From Dyella acidiphila (lineage in GTDB: Bacteria > Pseudomonadota > Gammaproteobacteria > Xanthomonadales > Rhodanobacteraceae), in assembly GCF_014863405.1 (NCBI RefSeq), contig NZ_JACZZA010000007.1:62001-126000 (forward strand): a stretch of 64,000 nucleotides of DNA, read 5' to 3'. How positions within the stretch are numbered: the stretch's first letter is position 1; the number at the start of each line of letters is the position of its first letter. Below, piece by piece: positions 8,840-17,127 of the stretch. The position numbers and the translations under genes are program-made. Under the pieces are notes generated by a model that made no database searches, was not told where the DNA came from, and was given only the letters and a program-made list of their open reading frames with translations.

Positions 8840-10630
8840 CTATTTGTCCACTTTGAGCACGGCGAGGAAGGCTTCCTGAGGAATCTCGACCCGGCCGACC
8901 TGCTTCATGCGCTTCTTGCCTTCTTTTTGCTTCTCCAGAAGCTTCTTCTTGCGGCTGACGTCGCCGCCATAGCATTTGGCAAGAACGTTCTTGCGCAGCG
9001 CTTTCACCGTCGAGCGCGCGATGATCTGGGCGCCGATGGCGGCCTGGATCGCTACGTCGAACTGCTGGCGCGGAATGAGATCCTTCATGCGTTCGACCAG
9101 CTCGCGGCCGCGGCGGTCGGCATGGCTGCGATGCACGATCAGGCTGAGCGCATCGACGCGGTCGCCGTTGATCAGCACATCGACGCGTACGAACGGACCC
9201 GCATCGAAACGCTCCAGGTGGTAATCCATCGATGCATAGCCGCGCGAGACGGATTTGAGCTTGTCGAAGAAATCCAGCACCACTTCGGCCAGCGGCAGTT
9301 CGTAGTTGATCTGCACCTGGGTGGCCAGGTACTGGATCGAGCGCTGAACGCCGCGCTTCTCTTCGCAAAGCGTGATGATGTTGCCGATGTAGTCGGGCGG
9401 CGTAAGGATGTTCGCCACGATGATCGGCTCGCGGATTTCCTCGATCTGCGGCACCGGCGGCAAACGCGCGGGATTGTCCAGCTCCATCACGCTGCCGTCG
9501 GTCTTGAGGATCTCATAGACCACGGTAGGCGCGGTGGTGATCAGGTTCAGATCGTATTCGCGCTCCAGGCGCTCCTGCACGATCTCCATGTGCAGCATGC
9601 CCAGGAAGCCGCAGCGGAAACCGAAACCCATCGCTTCGGAGCTTTCCGGCTCGAAGAACAGCGCGGCATCGTTGAGGCGCAGCTTGTCCAGCGCTTCGCG
9701 TAGTGCCGGGTAATCGTCGGCGGAAACCGGAAACAGGCCGGCGAACACGCGCGGCTGCATGGTCTGGAAGCCGGGTAGCGCACGCTCGGCCGGCTTGCCA
9801 GCCAGGGTCAGCGTGTCGCCCACAGGGGCGCCGTGCACGTCCTTGATCGAGGCGGTAATCCAGCCCACTTCGCCGGCCGACAACTTGTCGAGCTTCTTGC
9901 GCTTGGGCGTGAACACGCCCACTTCGCTTACTTCATGAGCGCGGCCGGTAGACATCACCAGCAGCTTGTCGCCCGGCTTGATTTCGCCCTGCATGATGCG
10001 CACCAGCGACACCACGCCAAGGTAATTGTCGAACCAGGAATCGATGATCAGCGCCTGCAGGCGTTCGGTATCGCGCGGCTTCGGCGGCGGAATGCGCGCC
10101 ACGATCGCCTCGAGCACTTCGATCACGTTCTGCCCGGTCTTGGCGCTGACCGCCACGGCGTCGGTAGCATCGATGCCGATCACCGCCTCGATCTCGCCCT
10201 TCACCTTTTCCGGATCGGCGGTGGGCAGGTCGATCTTGTTGAGCACCGGCACCACTTCCAGGCCCTGCTCCACCGCGGTGTAGCAGTTGGCCACCGATTG
10301 CGCTTCCACGCCCTGCGCCGCATCCACCACCAGCAACGCGCCTTCGCACGCGGCCAGCGAGCGGCTCACTTCATAGGAGAAGTCGACGTGCCCGGGCGTA
10401 TCGATGAAATTGAGTTGGTAGGTCTTGCCGTCGCGCGCTTTGTACGGCAGCGATACGGACTGGGCCTTGATGGTGATGCCGCGCTCACGCTCGATCGGGT
10501 TGCTGTCCAGCACCTGGGCTTCCATCTCGCGCTCGGCAAGTCCGCCGCAGATCTGGATGATGCGGTCGGCAAGCGTGGATTTGCCGTGATCGATATGGGC
10601 GATGATGGAGAAATTGCGGATCAGTTCCAT
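8840..10630 (-). CDS. lepA: Elongation factor 4 (LepA) GTPase
   Basis: 596-aa translational GTPase that acts on ribosomes (back-translocation in vitro, initiation/assembly effects in vivo). G1 is AHIDHGKST, then [15 protein letters not shown] and NKIDLP; EF-G-like domains III and V and the LepA-specific C-terminal domain (ending about [21 protein letters not shown]) are all present. ATG 10630 gives the family N-terminus [16 protein letters not shown], so the seven upstream in-frame residues are excluded. It is the first gene of the lepA-lepB-DUF4845-rnc-era-recO series. Confidence 0.97.
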   Translation of the reverse strand: MELIRNFSIIAHIDHGKSTLADRIIQICGGLAEREMEAQVLDSNPIERERGITIKAQSVSLPYKARDGKTYQLNFIDTPGHVDFSYEVSRSLAACEGALLVVDAAQGVEAQSVANCYTAVEQGLEVVPVLNKIDLPTADPEKVKGEIEAVIGIDATDAVAVSAKTGQNVIEVLEAIVARIPPPKPRDTERLQALIIDSWFDNYLGVVSLVRIMQGEIKPGDKLLVMSTGRAHEVSEVGVFTPKRKKLDKLSAGEVGWITASIKDVHGAPVGDTLTLAGKPAERALPGFQTMQPRVFAGLFPVSADDYPALREALDKLRLNDAALFFEPESSEAMGFGFRCGFLGMLHMEIVQERLEREYDLNLITTAPTVVYEILKTDGSVMELDNPARLPPVPQIEEIREPIIVANILTPPDYIGNIITLCEEKRGVQRSIQYLATQVQINYELPLAEVVLDFFDKLKSVSRGYASMDYHLERFDAGPFVRVDVLINGDRVDALSLIVHRSHADRRGRELVERMKDLIPRQQFDVAIQAAIGAQIIARSTVKALRKNVLAKCYGGDVSRKKKLLEKQKEGKKRMKQVGRVEIPQEAFLAVLKVDK

Positions 10631-10754
10631 GGAATACGCTGTCAGCTTCACCGCCCTGCGCGACGCGCGGGCAGCCTATCGCCGGGATGGCGACATTAGC
10701 CGTTCATTATCGCATGGATTGGGATACCGGACGGTACCGGCCAGTCCGCAAATT

Positions 10755-10783
10755 CAGGGGCCTGCCAGTACGGCAGGCCCCTG
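10755..10783 (-). terminator. Terminator-like hairpin after mucD
   Basis: A perfect 12-bp stem (10755-10766 with 10772-10783) and 5-nt loop follow the mucD stop by 13 nt. The downstream T tract is poor (AATTT), so termination may be partial. Confidence 0.55.
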
Positions 10784-10795
10784 CTGAGTGAGGAT

Positions 10796-12274
10796 TCACT
10801 CGTCTTTGCCGTCGGGAACGGTCAGCGCGATGAAATTGCTCTGATCGCCACGGCGTACCAGCAACAGCACGGTGTCGCCGGCCTTCACATTTGCCGTGGC
10901 GGCGCGGAATGCGTCCACGCTGCCGATTTTCTTCTGGTTGACCATCAGGATCACGTCGCCCGGCTGCAGGCCGGCCTGGGCCGCCACCGGTCCGGTCACG
11001 TTCGCGACCAGCACGCCCTCGCCCGCCTGCAGGCCAAGCTGGCTGCGGGTGGCCGAATCCAGACTTTGCACCCCCAGACCCAGCGCATCGGCGCCCTTGC
11101 TCGGCGCCGCCGGACCTGCCTCCGCCAGCGCGTTCTTGTCGCGCGGCATGGCCCCGATGGTGGCCTCGATGGTTTTGCTCTGGCCATCGCGCCACACCTG
11201 CACCGGTACGGTGGTACCGGGCTTGGTCATCGAGACCAGCGGCGGCAGATCGGCCCCCTGCTCGATGGCATGGCCGTTGAAACTCAGGATGATGTCGCCG
11301 GACTGCAAGCCAGCCTTCTGCGCCGCGGTGCCCGGGGATACCGTGACCACCAGCGCGCCCTTGGAGCTGCCCAGCTTGAGCGCCTTGACCACATCGTCAT
11401 CGACCGGCTTCACCTCCACGCCCAACTGCCCGCGCGTGACATAGCCCTTGGTCTTGAGCTGATCCACCACGTTCATTGCCAGATCGATGGGAATGGAGAA
11501 GGCCACACCCTGATAGCCGCCGGTGCTCGAATAAATCTGCGAATTGACCCCCACCACCTGTCCCTGCAGGTTGAACAGCGGGCCGCCGGAATTGCCGCGG
11601 TTGATCGGCACATCCGTCTGGATAAACGACGTCGCCGGCTGGTCCCGGCTGCCCAGGTTGCGCCCGACGGCGCTGACGATGCCTTGCGTAACGGTGTAGT
11701 CGAAGCCGAACGGCGAACCGATCGCCAGCACCCACTGCCCGGGCTTCAGCTGCTGCGAATCGCCAATGCTTACCGCCGGCAGGTTGCCGCCGGCACTTAC
11801 CTTCAGCAGGGCGATGTCATAGGTGGAATCGGTGCCGACCACCTTGGCGGTGAGCGTCCGATGGTCCTGCAGGCGGACCGTCACCGTATCGGCATCGTCC
11901 ACCACATGATTGTTGGTGATGATGTAGCCGTCATTGGAAATGATGAAACCCGAACCCAGCGACGTATGCGCCTGGTCTTCCGGCGACGGCATCATCGGCA
12001 TGCCGAAGAAACGCCGGAAAATTTCCGCCTGGCCCGGATCCATGCCCTGCATCGGGACGCCCCCGGAGCCTTTCGGACGCCGCCCGCTGTACTTTGCCTC
12101 CACTTGCACGACAGCCGGGGCGTTCTTTTGCACGATGCCGGTAAAGTCGGGCAAACCGCCTATTGTCGGGGCGGCCTGCGCCCATGCCATGCCCGGCCCG
12201 GCAAGGCCCATGGCCACAGCACCGCAGAGTAGGCCACTGAGAAGACGGTTATGGACGAGACGGGGGTGAATCAT
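10796..12274 (-). CDS. mucD: Periplasmic serine protease/chaperone, DegP/MucD family
   Basis: 492-aa HtrA-family protease of the periplasm, degrading or refolding damaged envelope proteins. A signal peptide covers about residues 8-34 (ends MAWAQA). The trypsin-like domain has His123 (TNNHVV), Asp153 (TYDIALLK) and Ser229 (RGNSGGPLF); two PDZ domains follow (about 300-390 and 400-485). ATG 12274 is preceded by a strong GAGGAGG Shine-Dalgarno. It is the third gene of rpoE-rseA-mucD, an arrangement known from Xanthomonas, where MucD also feeds back on the sigma-E system. No rseB lies between rseA and mucD. Confidence 0.93.
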   Translation of the reverse strand: MIHPRLVHNRLLSGLLCGAVAMGLAGPGMAWAQAAPTIGGLPDFTGIVQKNAPAVVQVEAKYSGRRPKGSGGVPMQGMDPGQAEIFRRFFGMPMMPSPEDQAHTSLGSGFIISNDGYIITNNHVVDDADTVTVRLQDHRTLTAKVVGTDSTYDIALLKVSAGGNLPAVSIGDSQQLKPGQWVLAIGSPFGFDYTVTQGIVSAVGRNLGSRDQPATSFIQTDVPINRGNSGGPLFNLQGQVVGVNSQIYSSTGGYQGVAFSIPIDLAMNVVDQLKTKGYVTRGQLGVEVKPVDDDVVKALKLGSSKGALVVTVSPGTAAQKAGLQSGDIILSFNGHAIEQGADLPPLVSMTKPGTTVPVQVWRDGQSKTIEATIGAMPRDKNALAEAGPAAPSKGADALGLGVQSLDSATRSQLGLQAGEGVLVANVTGPVAAQAGLQPGDVILMVNQKKIGSVDAFRAATANVKAGDTVLLLVRRGDQSNFIALTVPDGKDE

Positions 12275-12397
12275 GGTTCCTCCTCGAGTCTGGGCACACT
12301 GCTCCCGCCCCATGGCTCGTTGCGTGAAGCGAGAGGGGTGCAATTGAGAAAAAAAGAAGGGACAGCTCAGCCGCAACGCGGCAAGGCGCGGGCGTGG

Positions 12398-13078
12398 TTA
12401 ACGCCCGGCGCCTGCCTGGTAGGCCGGATTCTGCACCGCGGCCTTGGCCTGCGGCGTGTCGATCAGCAGCAGGTAGCTGCCGTCATGGTTGTTCAAAGCG
12501 CGATAGCCGTTGACCGAGTAACGCTGGCTCGCCGGATACCGCTGGAACAGCGGATTGTCGGAAGGATCGCCCAGCGTCACCGATGCGCGCTGGCTGAGGC
12601 CGGAGGCTGAATAAGCACTCAGCGACGGCGGCACAACGGCCAGCCCCTCGTTGCTCGCGCCGGACGCACTGACCGCAGCCGAAGCTATGCTTGCATGCGT
12701 GGTTTGCGGCGAAACGCTGGCGGTGGTCGGCGAATGCTCGGAATCGGGCGCCGTGGGCTGCGAAACCATCAAGGCGGCCACCGCCACGCTGGCGGCGATC
12801 GCCCCGCCGACGGACAGGCGCAGCCAGTCCCGGCGCCGGGGCGAAACCTGCGGTGCAGCCTGCTCGCCCTCGATCACATCCATCACTCGCGCGGCGAACC
12901 CGGCACTGGCCACGCCCGGCAGCTGCCGGCGCAGGCCGTCGCCGGCCACGTGGTAGCGTGCCCAGGCATCCATCAGCGAGGCATCGCGGTCGAGCCGGCG
13001 CAGCAGAAAACGCAGTTCGTCCCTGGACAATTCACCGTCCATCGCCGCGGAAAGAGTTTCCTTGTTCGCTTCACTCAT
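12398..13078 (-). CDS. rseA: Anti-sigma-E factor RseA
   Basis: 226-aa single-pass inner-membrane anti-sigma factor. The N-terminal cytoplasmic RseA/MucA domain is recognisable (ETLSAAMDGELSRDEL, then DASLMDAWARYHVAGDGLR); one transmembrane segment lies at about residues 88-106 and is followed by a Ser/Thr/Ala-rich periplasmic region without an obvious domain. It would hold RpoE until regulated proteolysis releases it. Start ATG 13078 is 5 nt after the rpoE stop, indicating co-transcription and likely stoichiometric expression. The periplasmic C-terminus is not closely like E. coli RseA, consistent with the missing rseB. Confidence 0.88.
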   Translation of the reverse strand: MSEANKETLSAAMDGELSRDELRFLLRRLDRDASLMDAWARYHVAGDGLRRQLPGVASAGFAARVMDVIEGEQAAPQVSPRRRDWLRLSVGGAIAASVAVAALMVSQPTAPDSEHSPTTASVSPQTTHASIASAAVSASGASNEGLAVVPPSLSAYSASGLSQRASVTLGDPSDNPLFQRYPASQRYSVNGYRALNNHDGSYLLLIDTPQAKAAVQNPAYQAGAGR

Positions 13079-13083
13079 GACAT

Positions 13084-13671
13084 CTAATCCTCGCGGTCTG
13101 AGAGCAGTGGCCGCAGCTTTTCGTCGATCGCCTCGCGTGCCCGGAAAATGCGTGAACGCACCGTACCGATAGGGCAGCCCATGGCTTCGGCAATCTCTTC
13201 ATAGCTGAGGCCTTCCACTTCACGCAGGGTGATGGCTGTCCGCAGCTCCTCGGGCAAGGCTTGGACAGTGGCAAACACCGTTTGTTCAATTTCTTGGCGC
13301 ATTAATTCGCGTTCAGGGGTGGCCCCTTCCTGCATGCGGTCGGCGCCAGGGACGAACACCGCGTCCTCGATCGCAATATCGTCCGTGGGCGGCCGGCGCC
13401 CCATGGCCACCAGATGGTTCTTGGCCGTGTTCACGGCGATCTTGTACATCCAGGTATAGAAAGCGCTCTCGCCACGGAACGAGCCGATGGCCCGCCAGGC
13501 GCGGACAAACGCCTCCTGGGCCACGTCTTCGCATTCGGCGTGGTTATGCACATAGCGGGAGATCAGGCCCAGGACCTTGTGCTGATACTTGCGCACCAGC
13601 AGATCGAAAGCACGCCGGTCCCCATTTTGAACACGCTCAACCAGCGCACTATCGAGTTCGTTATCGCCCAT
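13084..13671 (-). CDS. rpoE: ECF RNA polymerase sigma factor RpoE (sigma-E)
   Basis: 195-aa ECF sigma factor. Region 2 (about residues 20-90) contains YQHKVLGLISRYV, EDVAQEAFVRAWRAI and FYTWMYKIAVNTAKN; region 4 (about 130-185) has the helix-turn-helix LSYEEIAEAMGCPIGTVRSRIFRAR. This is the RpoE/AlgU subgroup that controls outer-membrane stress genes. Its own promoter region carries a good sigma-E-type promoter (13734-13760), so positive autoregulation is likely. It heads rpoE-rseA-mucD; the upstream GGDEF/EAL gene reads in the same direction 143 nt away. Confidence 0.96.
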   Translation of the reverse strand: MGDNELDSALVERVQNGDRRAFDLLVRKYQHKVLGLISRYVHNHAECEDVAQEAFVRAWRAIGSFRGESAFYTWMYKIAVNTAKNHLVAMGRRPPTDDIAIEDAVFVPGADRMQEGATPERELMRQEIEQTVFATVQALPEELRTAITLREVEGLSYEEIAEAMGCPIGTVRSRIFRAREAIDEKLRPLLSDRED

Positions 13672-13733
13672 CCGGGCCGTCTCCTTCGTCTCTGCACCAT
13701 TCCGGGATGCCGCCCTTCGGATGGGTGAGCTGC

Positions 13734-13760
13734 TCTGACCGGTTCCGTGCCCGCAAGTTC
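13734..13760 (-). promoter_or_regulatory. Predicted sigma-E promoter of rpoE
   Basis: On the minus strand GAACTT (13755-13760) is separated by exactly 16 nt from TCAGA (13734-13738), closely matching the RpoE consensus (GAACTT - N16 - TCTGA/TCAAA). Expected start of transcription is near 13727, about 55 nt before the rpoE ATG. Confidence 0.75.
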
Positions 13761-13814
13761 AGCACGGATGTCACGGCTCCTGGAGATTCTAAGATAAGTG
13801 CGCCTGGCCCGGGC

Positions 13815-16412
13815 TCAAGCCGGCAGTTTCTCCAGGGCACCGGACAGCAGGCGCTCCCGCTCCGTCAGCAGGCGCTCGAAGGTGCCATGCGGCAGCGGCC
13901 GGCAGAACAGGTAGCCCTGCAGCTCGTCGCAATGATTGGCGCGAAGGAACTGCAGGTGCTGCTCGATCTCCACGCCCTCGGCCACCACGCCGCGCTTGAG
14001 CCGGTGCGCCATCTCGATGGTGGCGCGCACGATGGCCTCATCGTCCGGATCCACGCCGATATTGCGCACGAAGCTCTGGTCGATCTTGATGCGGTCGGCG
14101 GGCAGCTTGCGCAGGTAGTCCAGCGAGGCGGCGCCGGTGCCGAAGTCATCGATCGCGATATGGCAGCCCATGCGATGGAGCTTTTGCATGTTCTCCATCA
14201 GGTTGGGCGCGGCCTTGATGCTGATGCTTTCGGTTACCTCCAGCTCCAGCAGGCCGGGATCGAGACCGGTCTCCTCCAGCACGGTCGCCACTACCTCGGA
14301 GAGATCCGGCTGCATCAACTGCACGGCCGACAGATTGACACCCAGGCGCAAGCGCAGGCCGAAGCGGTCTTCCCACGCCCTCGCCTGCTTGCACGCGGTA
14401 CGCAATACCCATTCGCCGATCGACACGATCAGGCCGGTTTCTTCCGCCAGCGGAATGAAGAAGCCCGGACCGATATTGCCGAGTTCCGGATGCTCCCAGC
14501 GCAGCAACGCCTCCATGCCGACGATGTCTTCCGTACCCGCATTGATCTGCGGCTGATAGAACACCCGCAGTTCGCCGTTCGCCTCGGCATGGCGCAGCCG
14601 CGCTTTCAGCGTGGCGTTCTGCTGTTCTTGCGCGGGGCTGACGTCGTAAACGCGATAGTTGTTGCGCCCCATGCTCTTGGCGGCATACATCGCCTCGTCG
14701 GCATGCTTGAGCAGGGTTTCGGCGTCCGGCGCGTCTTCGGGGAAGAAGCTGACGCCGATCGAAGCGGTGACCTGCAGCTCAGGGCCATCGTCCAGGTGCA
14801 GCGGCACATCCATCAGCTGCACGATCTTTTCGGCAACGCGCAACACATCGTCGGTTTTCACGATGTGCCTGAGCACGATGGTGAATTCATCACCGGCGTA
14901 GCGCGCCACCGTGTCGGAAGCGCGCACGCTGCTGCGCAGCCGCTGGGTCACGGCGACCAGTACCTGGTCGCCCACCGCATGGCCAAGGGTGTCGTTGATG
15001 AACTTGAAGCGGTCCAGGTCGACGAACAGCACGGCAAAGGTTTCGCCGGTGCGCGTTGCTTCGCGGATGATGGTGTCGAGGCGATCGTTGAACAGCAGGC
15101 GGTTGGGCAGACCGGTAAGCGCGTCGAGCAGGCCTTCTGCACGCCCCTGTTCGCGCGTGCGCCGCAGCTCCAGCATGTGCGCAAAATGCGCCGCTGCACA
15201 CTGCAGCACAGGCTCCACGATTTCCGGCTCACCGAGCGGATTGCGGCTGCCAGCCAGTAGCGCACCAAGCACGCTGCGCCGCTCGTCGAGCAACGGCAGG
15301 CCGACGAATCCACGCAAGCCCAGCTGGCCGATCAGCGGATCGACATCGGCCAGGCGCCTTGCGTCGTGCGGATGCATCAGCGTGCGTCCGCCCAGCACCA
15401 GGCGCAGCGAACTCTGCAGCTGCGGGCCGGGCAGCACCTGATCTTCGCCACGCAGGCGCTGCACGATCTGCACCGGCACGCTGCTTTCCTCGGGGCGTGC
15501 CGACCACACCGCCAGATAATCCATACCCATTTCATCGAGCAGCAACTGGGCGGCATCGACGACGCCTTCGTCGTCATACCCGCCATTGAACAAACGCGCC
15601 AGCAAGGTCAGTGCGACGGTCGGACGCACACCGGCACGATCGCTGCGAAACTGCAGCGCGATCAAGTCGCGCCCGCTATGACGCACGCGGCGCACACTGG
15701 CTTCGCCGGTGTCGTGACCGCGGATCGATTTGCGCTGGCAGGCCAGCCAGCGGCGATCGGCATCGCTGAAAGCCTGGTCGGTACTGACGTTCTCGAAGGA
15801 CAACACCTGGTGCAGCGTCAGGCCGGTCAGCACGCTGTTGGCCAGGCCGCTATGGCGCATGTACGCCGGACTGGCCTCGACCACCCGCTCGACTACCGGG
15901 TCGACGATCAACCAGTCGCCCTCGCCATCCTCGAAAATAAAACGGTAGTCGCCGCCGGTAGACGGCACCGCTACCGCGGCCACTGGGGGCGATGCGGGGG
16001 CCGGCTTCTCGGCCACCACCACTGCCCTGCCGCCATGCAGTTGCTGCCAGCGCGGTATCAGTTCGGTGCCGACCTGGGAGGCATACAGCCAGCCCGCCAC
16101 CATCGCCGGCAGTTGCGCCGGCTTCATCGTCGCGTCGTCCACCAGCACGGCAATGATCGGCGCCTCGCTGCATGGCGGCAGCAGCCGCAGCTGCTCGCAC
16201 AGGGTGAGGCTGGAGCGGCCGTCGCCGTCGAATGCGATCACGATCAGCGACAGCGGTTCGCGCCCTTCCAGCAGAATGGCGGCGTGCGTGGTATCGCGGG
16301 CCGAATGAATGGTGGGATGTCCTTCGCGGTCGAGCACGTCGAACAGTTCGCGGCGCAGTTCGCGCTGCGGTGCCACCAGCAGAATTCCCGTCAGGAGCGG
16401 CGCGCCGGTCAC
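13815..16412 (-). CDS. Composite c-di-GMP protein: degenerate REC, PAS, GAF, GGDEF, EAL
   Basis: 865-aa signalling protein. Residues about 1-120 resemble a receiver fold without the usual acidic pair; about 155-215 look PAS-like; about 265-410 look GAF-like; about 425-590 form a GGDEF domain; about 605-850 an EAL domain. The diguanylate cyclase motif reads AGDEF instead of GGDEF, a variant often found in composite proteins and of uncertain activity. The phosphodiesterase residues look intact (MEALLRW, LELEVTES, DDFGTG, KIDQSF), so net c-di-GMP hydrolysis is the better guess. No membrane segments are evident. The start is GTG 16412, overlapping the stop of the upstream 163-aa gene by 4 nt (GTGA). 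The architecture is similar to FimX, but the GAF domain sets it apart. Confidence 0.88.
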   Translation of the reverse strand: MTGAPLLTGILLVAPQRELRRELFDVLDREGHPTIHSARDTTHAAILLEGREPLSLIVIAFDGDGRSSLTLCEQLRLLPPCSEAPIIAVLVDDATMKPAQLPAMVAGWLYASQVGTELIPRWQQLHGGRAVVVAEKPAPASPPVAAVAVPSTGGDYRFIFEDGEGDWLIVDPVVERVVEASPAYMRHSGLANSVLTGLTLHQVLSFENVSTDQAFSDADRRWLACQRKSIRGHDTGEASVRRVRHSGRDLIALQFRSDRAGVRPTVALTLLARLFNGGYDDEGVVDAAQLLLDEMGMDYLAVWSARPEESSVPVQIVQRLRGEDQVLPGPQLQSSLRLVLGGRTLMHPHDARRLADVDPLIGQLGLRGFVGLPLLDERRSVLGALLAGSRNPLGEPEIVEPVLQCAAAHFAHMLELRRTREQGRAEGLLDALTGLPNRLLFNDRLDTIIREATRTGETFAVLFVDLDRFKFINDTLGHAVGDQVLVAVTQRLRSSVRASDTVARYAGDEFTIVLRHIVKTDDVLRVAEKIVQLMDVPLHLDDGPELQVTASIGVSFFPEDAPDAETLLKHADEAMYAAKSMGRNNYRVYDVSPAQEQQNATLKARLRHAEANGELRVFYQPQINAGTEDIVGMEALLRWEHPELGNIGPGFFIPLAEETGLIVSIGEWVLRTACKQARAWEDRFGLRLRLGVNLSAVQLMQPDLSEVVATVLEETGLDPGLLELEVTESISIKAAPNLMENMQKLHRMGCHIAIDDFGTGAASLDYLRKLPADRIKIDQSFVRNIGVDPDDEAIVRATIEMAHRLKRGVVAEGVEIEQHLQFLRANHCDELQGYLFCRPLPHGTFERLLTERERLLSGALEKLPA

Positions 16413-16900
16413 AGCAGCCAGCGCCCGTCGCGCAGGCGGGGCCGCTGCGCCATCGGCGCCGTCCCGCTGAGGCGTACCGCCACATCGTCAAAACTGGCCG
16501 CCAAGGCCGGGGCGGCATCAAGCAGCACTACTCGCCGCACATGGCCGGCTGGCGCGCGCGCCAGTTGGCGCAGCAAGGCGCTGTCGGTGGCCGACATCGG
16601 CAGCGGAAACTGGCGCAGCAGATACACCCCGAAATGGATGCTCTGCTGGATATAGCGCAAGGCAATGCTCAGCCGCTGCGAGCCGGGAACGCGCGCATGC
16701 GCTTCGCGCAGATTCTCCATGCCGTCCTGCGGATCCCACACGTAAACCGTCTGGCCGTGGTTCCTGGCCAGCGCGCGGAATTGCTCCACCAATGCCTCGC
16801 TATGGTCATGCTCAAGCACGACCAGCCCGCCGGGCGCCGTGAGGATTCGCTCGTAGATGTCGCTGCCGGCAAGCGGCGCGGGTGCCATCAGGGGAGTCAT
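16409..16900 (-). CDS. Unknown 163-aa protein coupled to the c-di-GMP protein
   Basis: I do not recognise a family. The product is soluble, with alternating hydrophobic strands and helices (GGLVVLEHD, QTVYVWDP, RRVVLLDAA) that suggest an alpha/beta nucleotide-binding-like fold, but no Walker A motif or catalytic signature is visible. The helix RLSIALRYIQQSIHFGVYLLRQF could mediate contacts. It shares a GTGA overlap with the following GGDEF/EAL gene, so the two are translationally coupled and probably act together, for instance as partner or regulator. ATG 16900 is chosen over TTG 16909. It is divergent from the fadB-like gene. Confidence 0.7.
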   Translation of the reverse strand: MTPLMAPAPLAGSDIYERILTAPGGLVVLEHDHSEALVEQFRALARNHGQTVYVWDPQDGMENLREAHARVPGSQRLSIALRYIQQSIHFGVYLLRQFPLPMSATDSALLRQLARAPAGHVRRVVLLDAAPALAASFDDVAVRLSGTAPMAQRPRLRDGRWLL

Positions 16901-17127
16901 TGCGCCCAAACCGATAGAGAAGTCGTCGTCGCTCGTACGTTACGCACTCGTACGCCAAGCGCAATAGCCGGAACGCCATGGCGTGACGCATGCGGCATCC
17001 CGTGCAGCCGGACTTGCGGCATTGCGGCATAAGCGCCTTTGGCACCTTCCTTTCCTGCACCGGGGCGTCTCGCAATCGACGCTGCGGGACGGTATGGTGA
17101 CGGTTTCCCGGCCACCTCCCCATCCCC

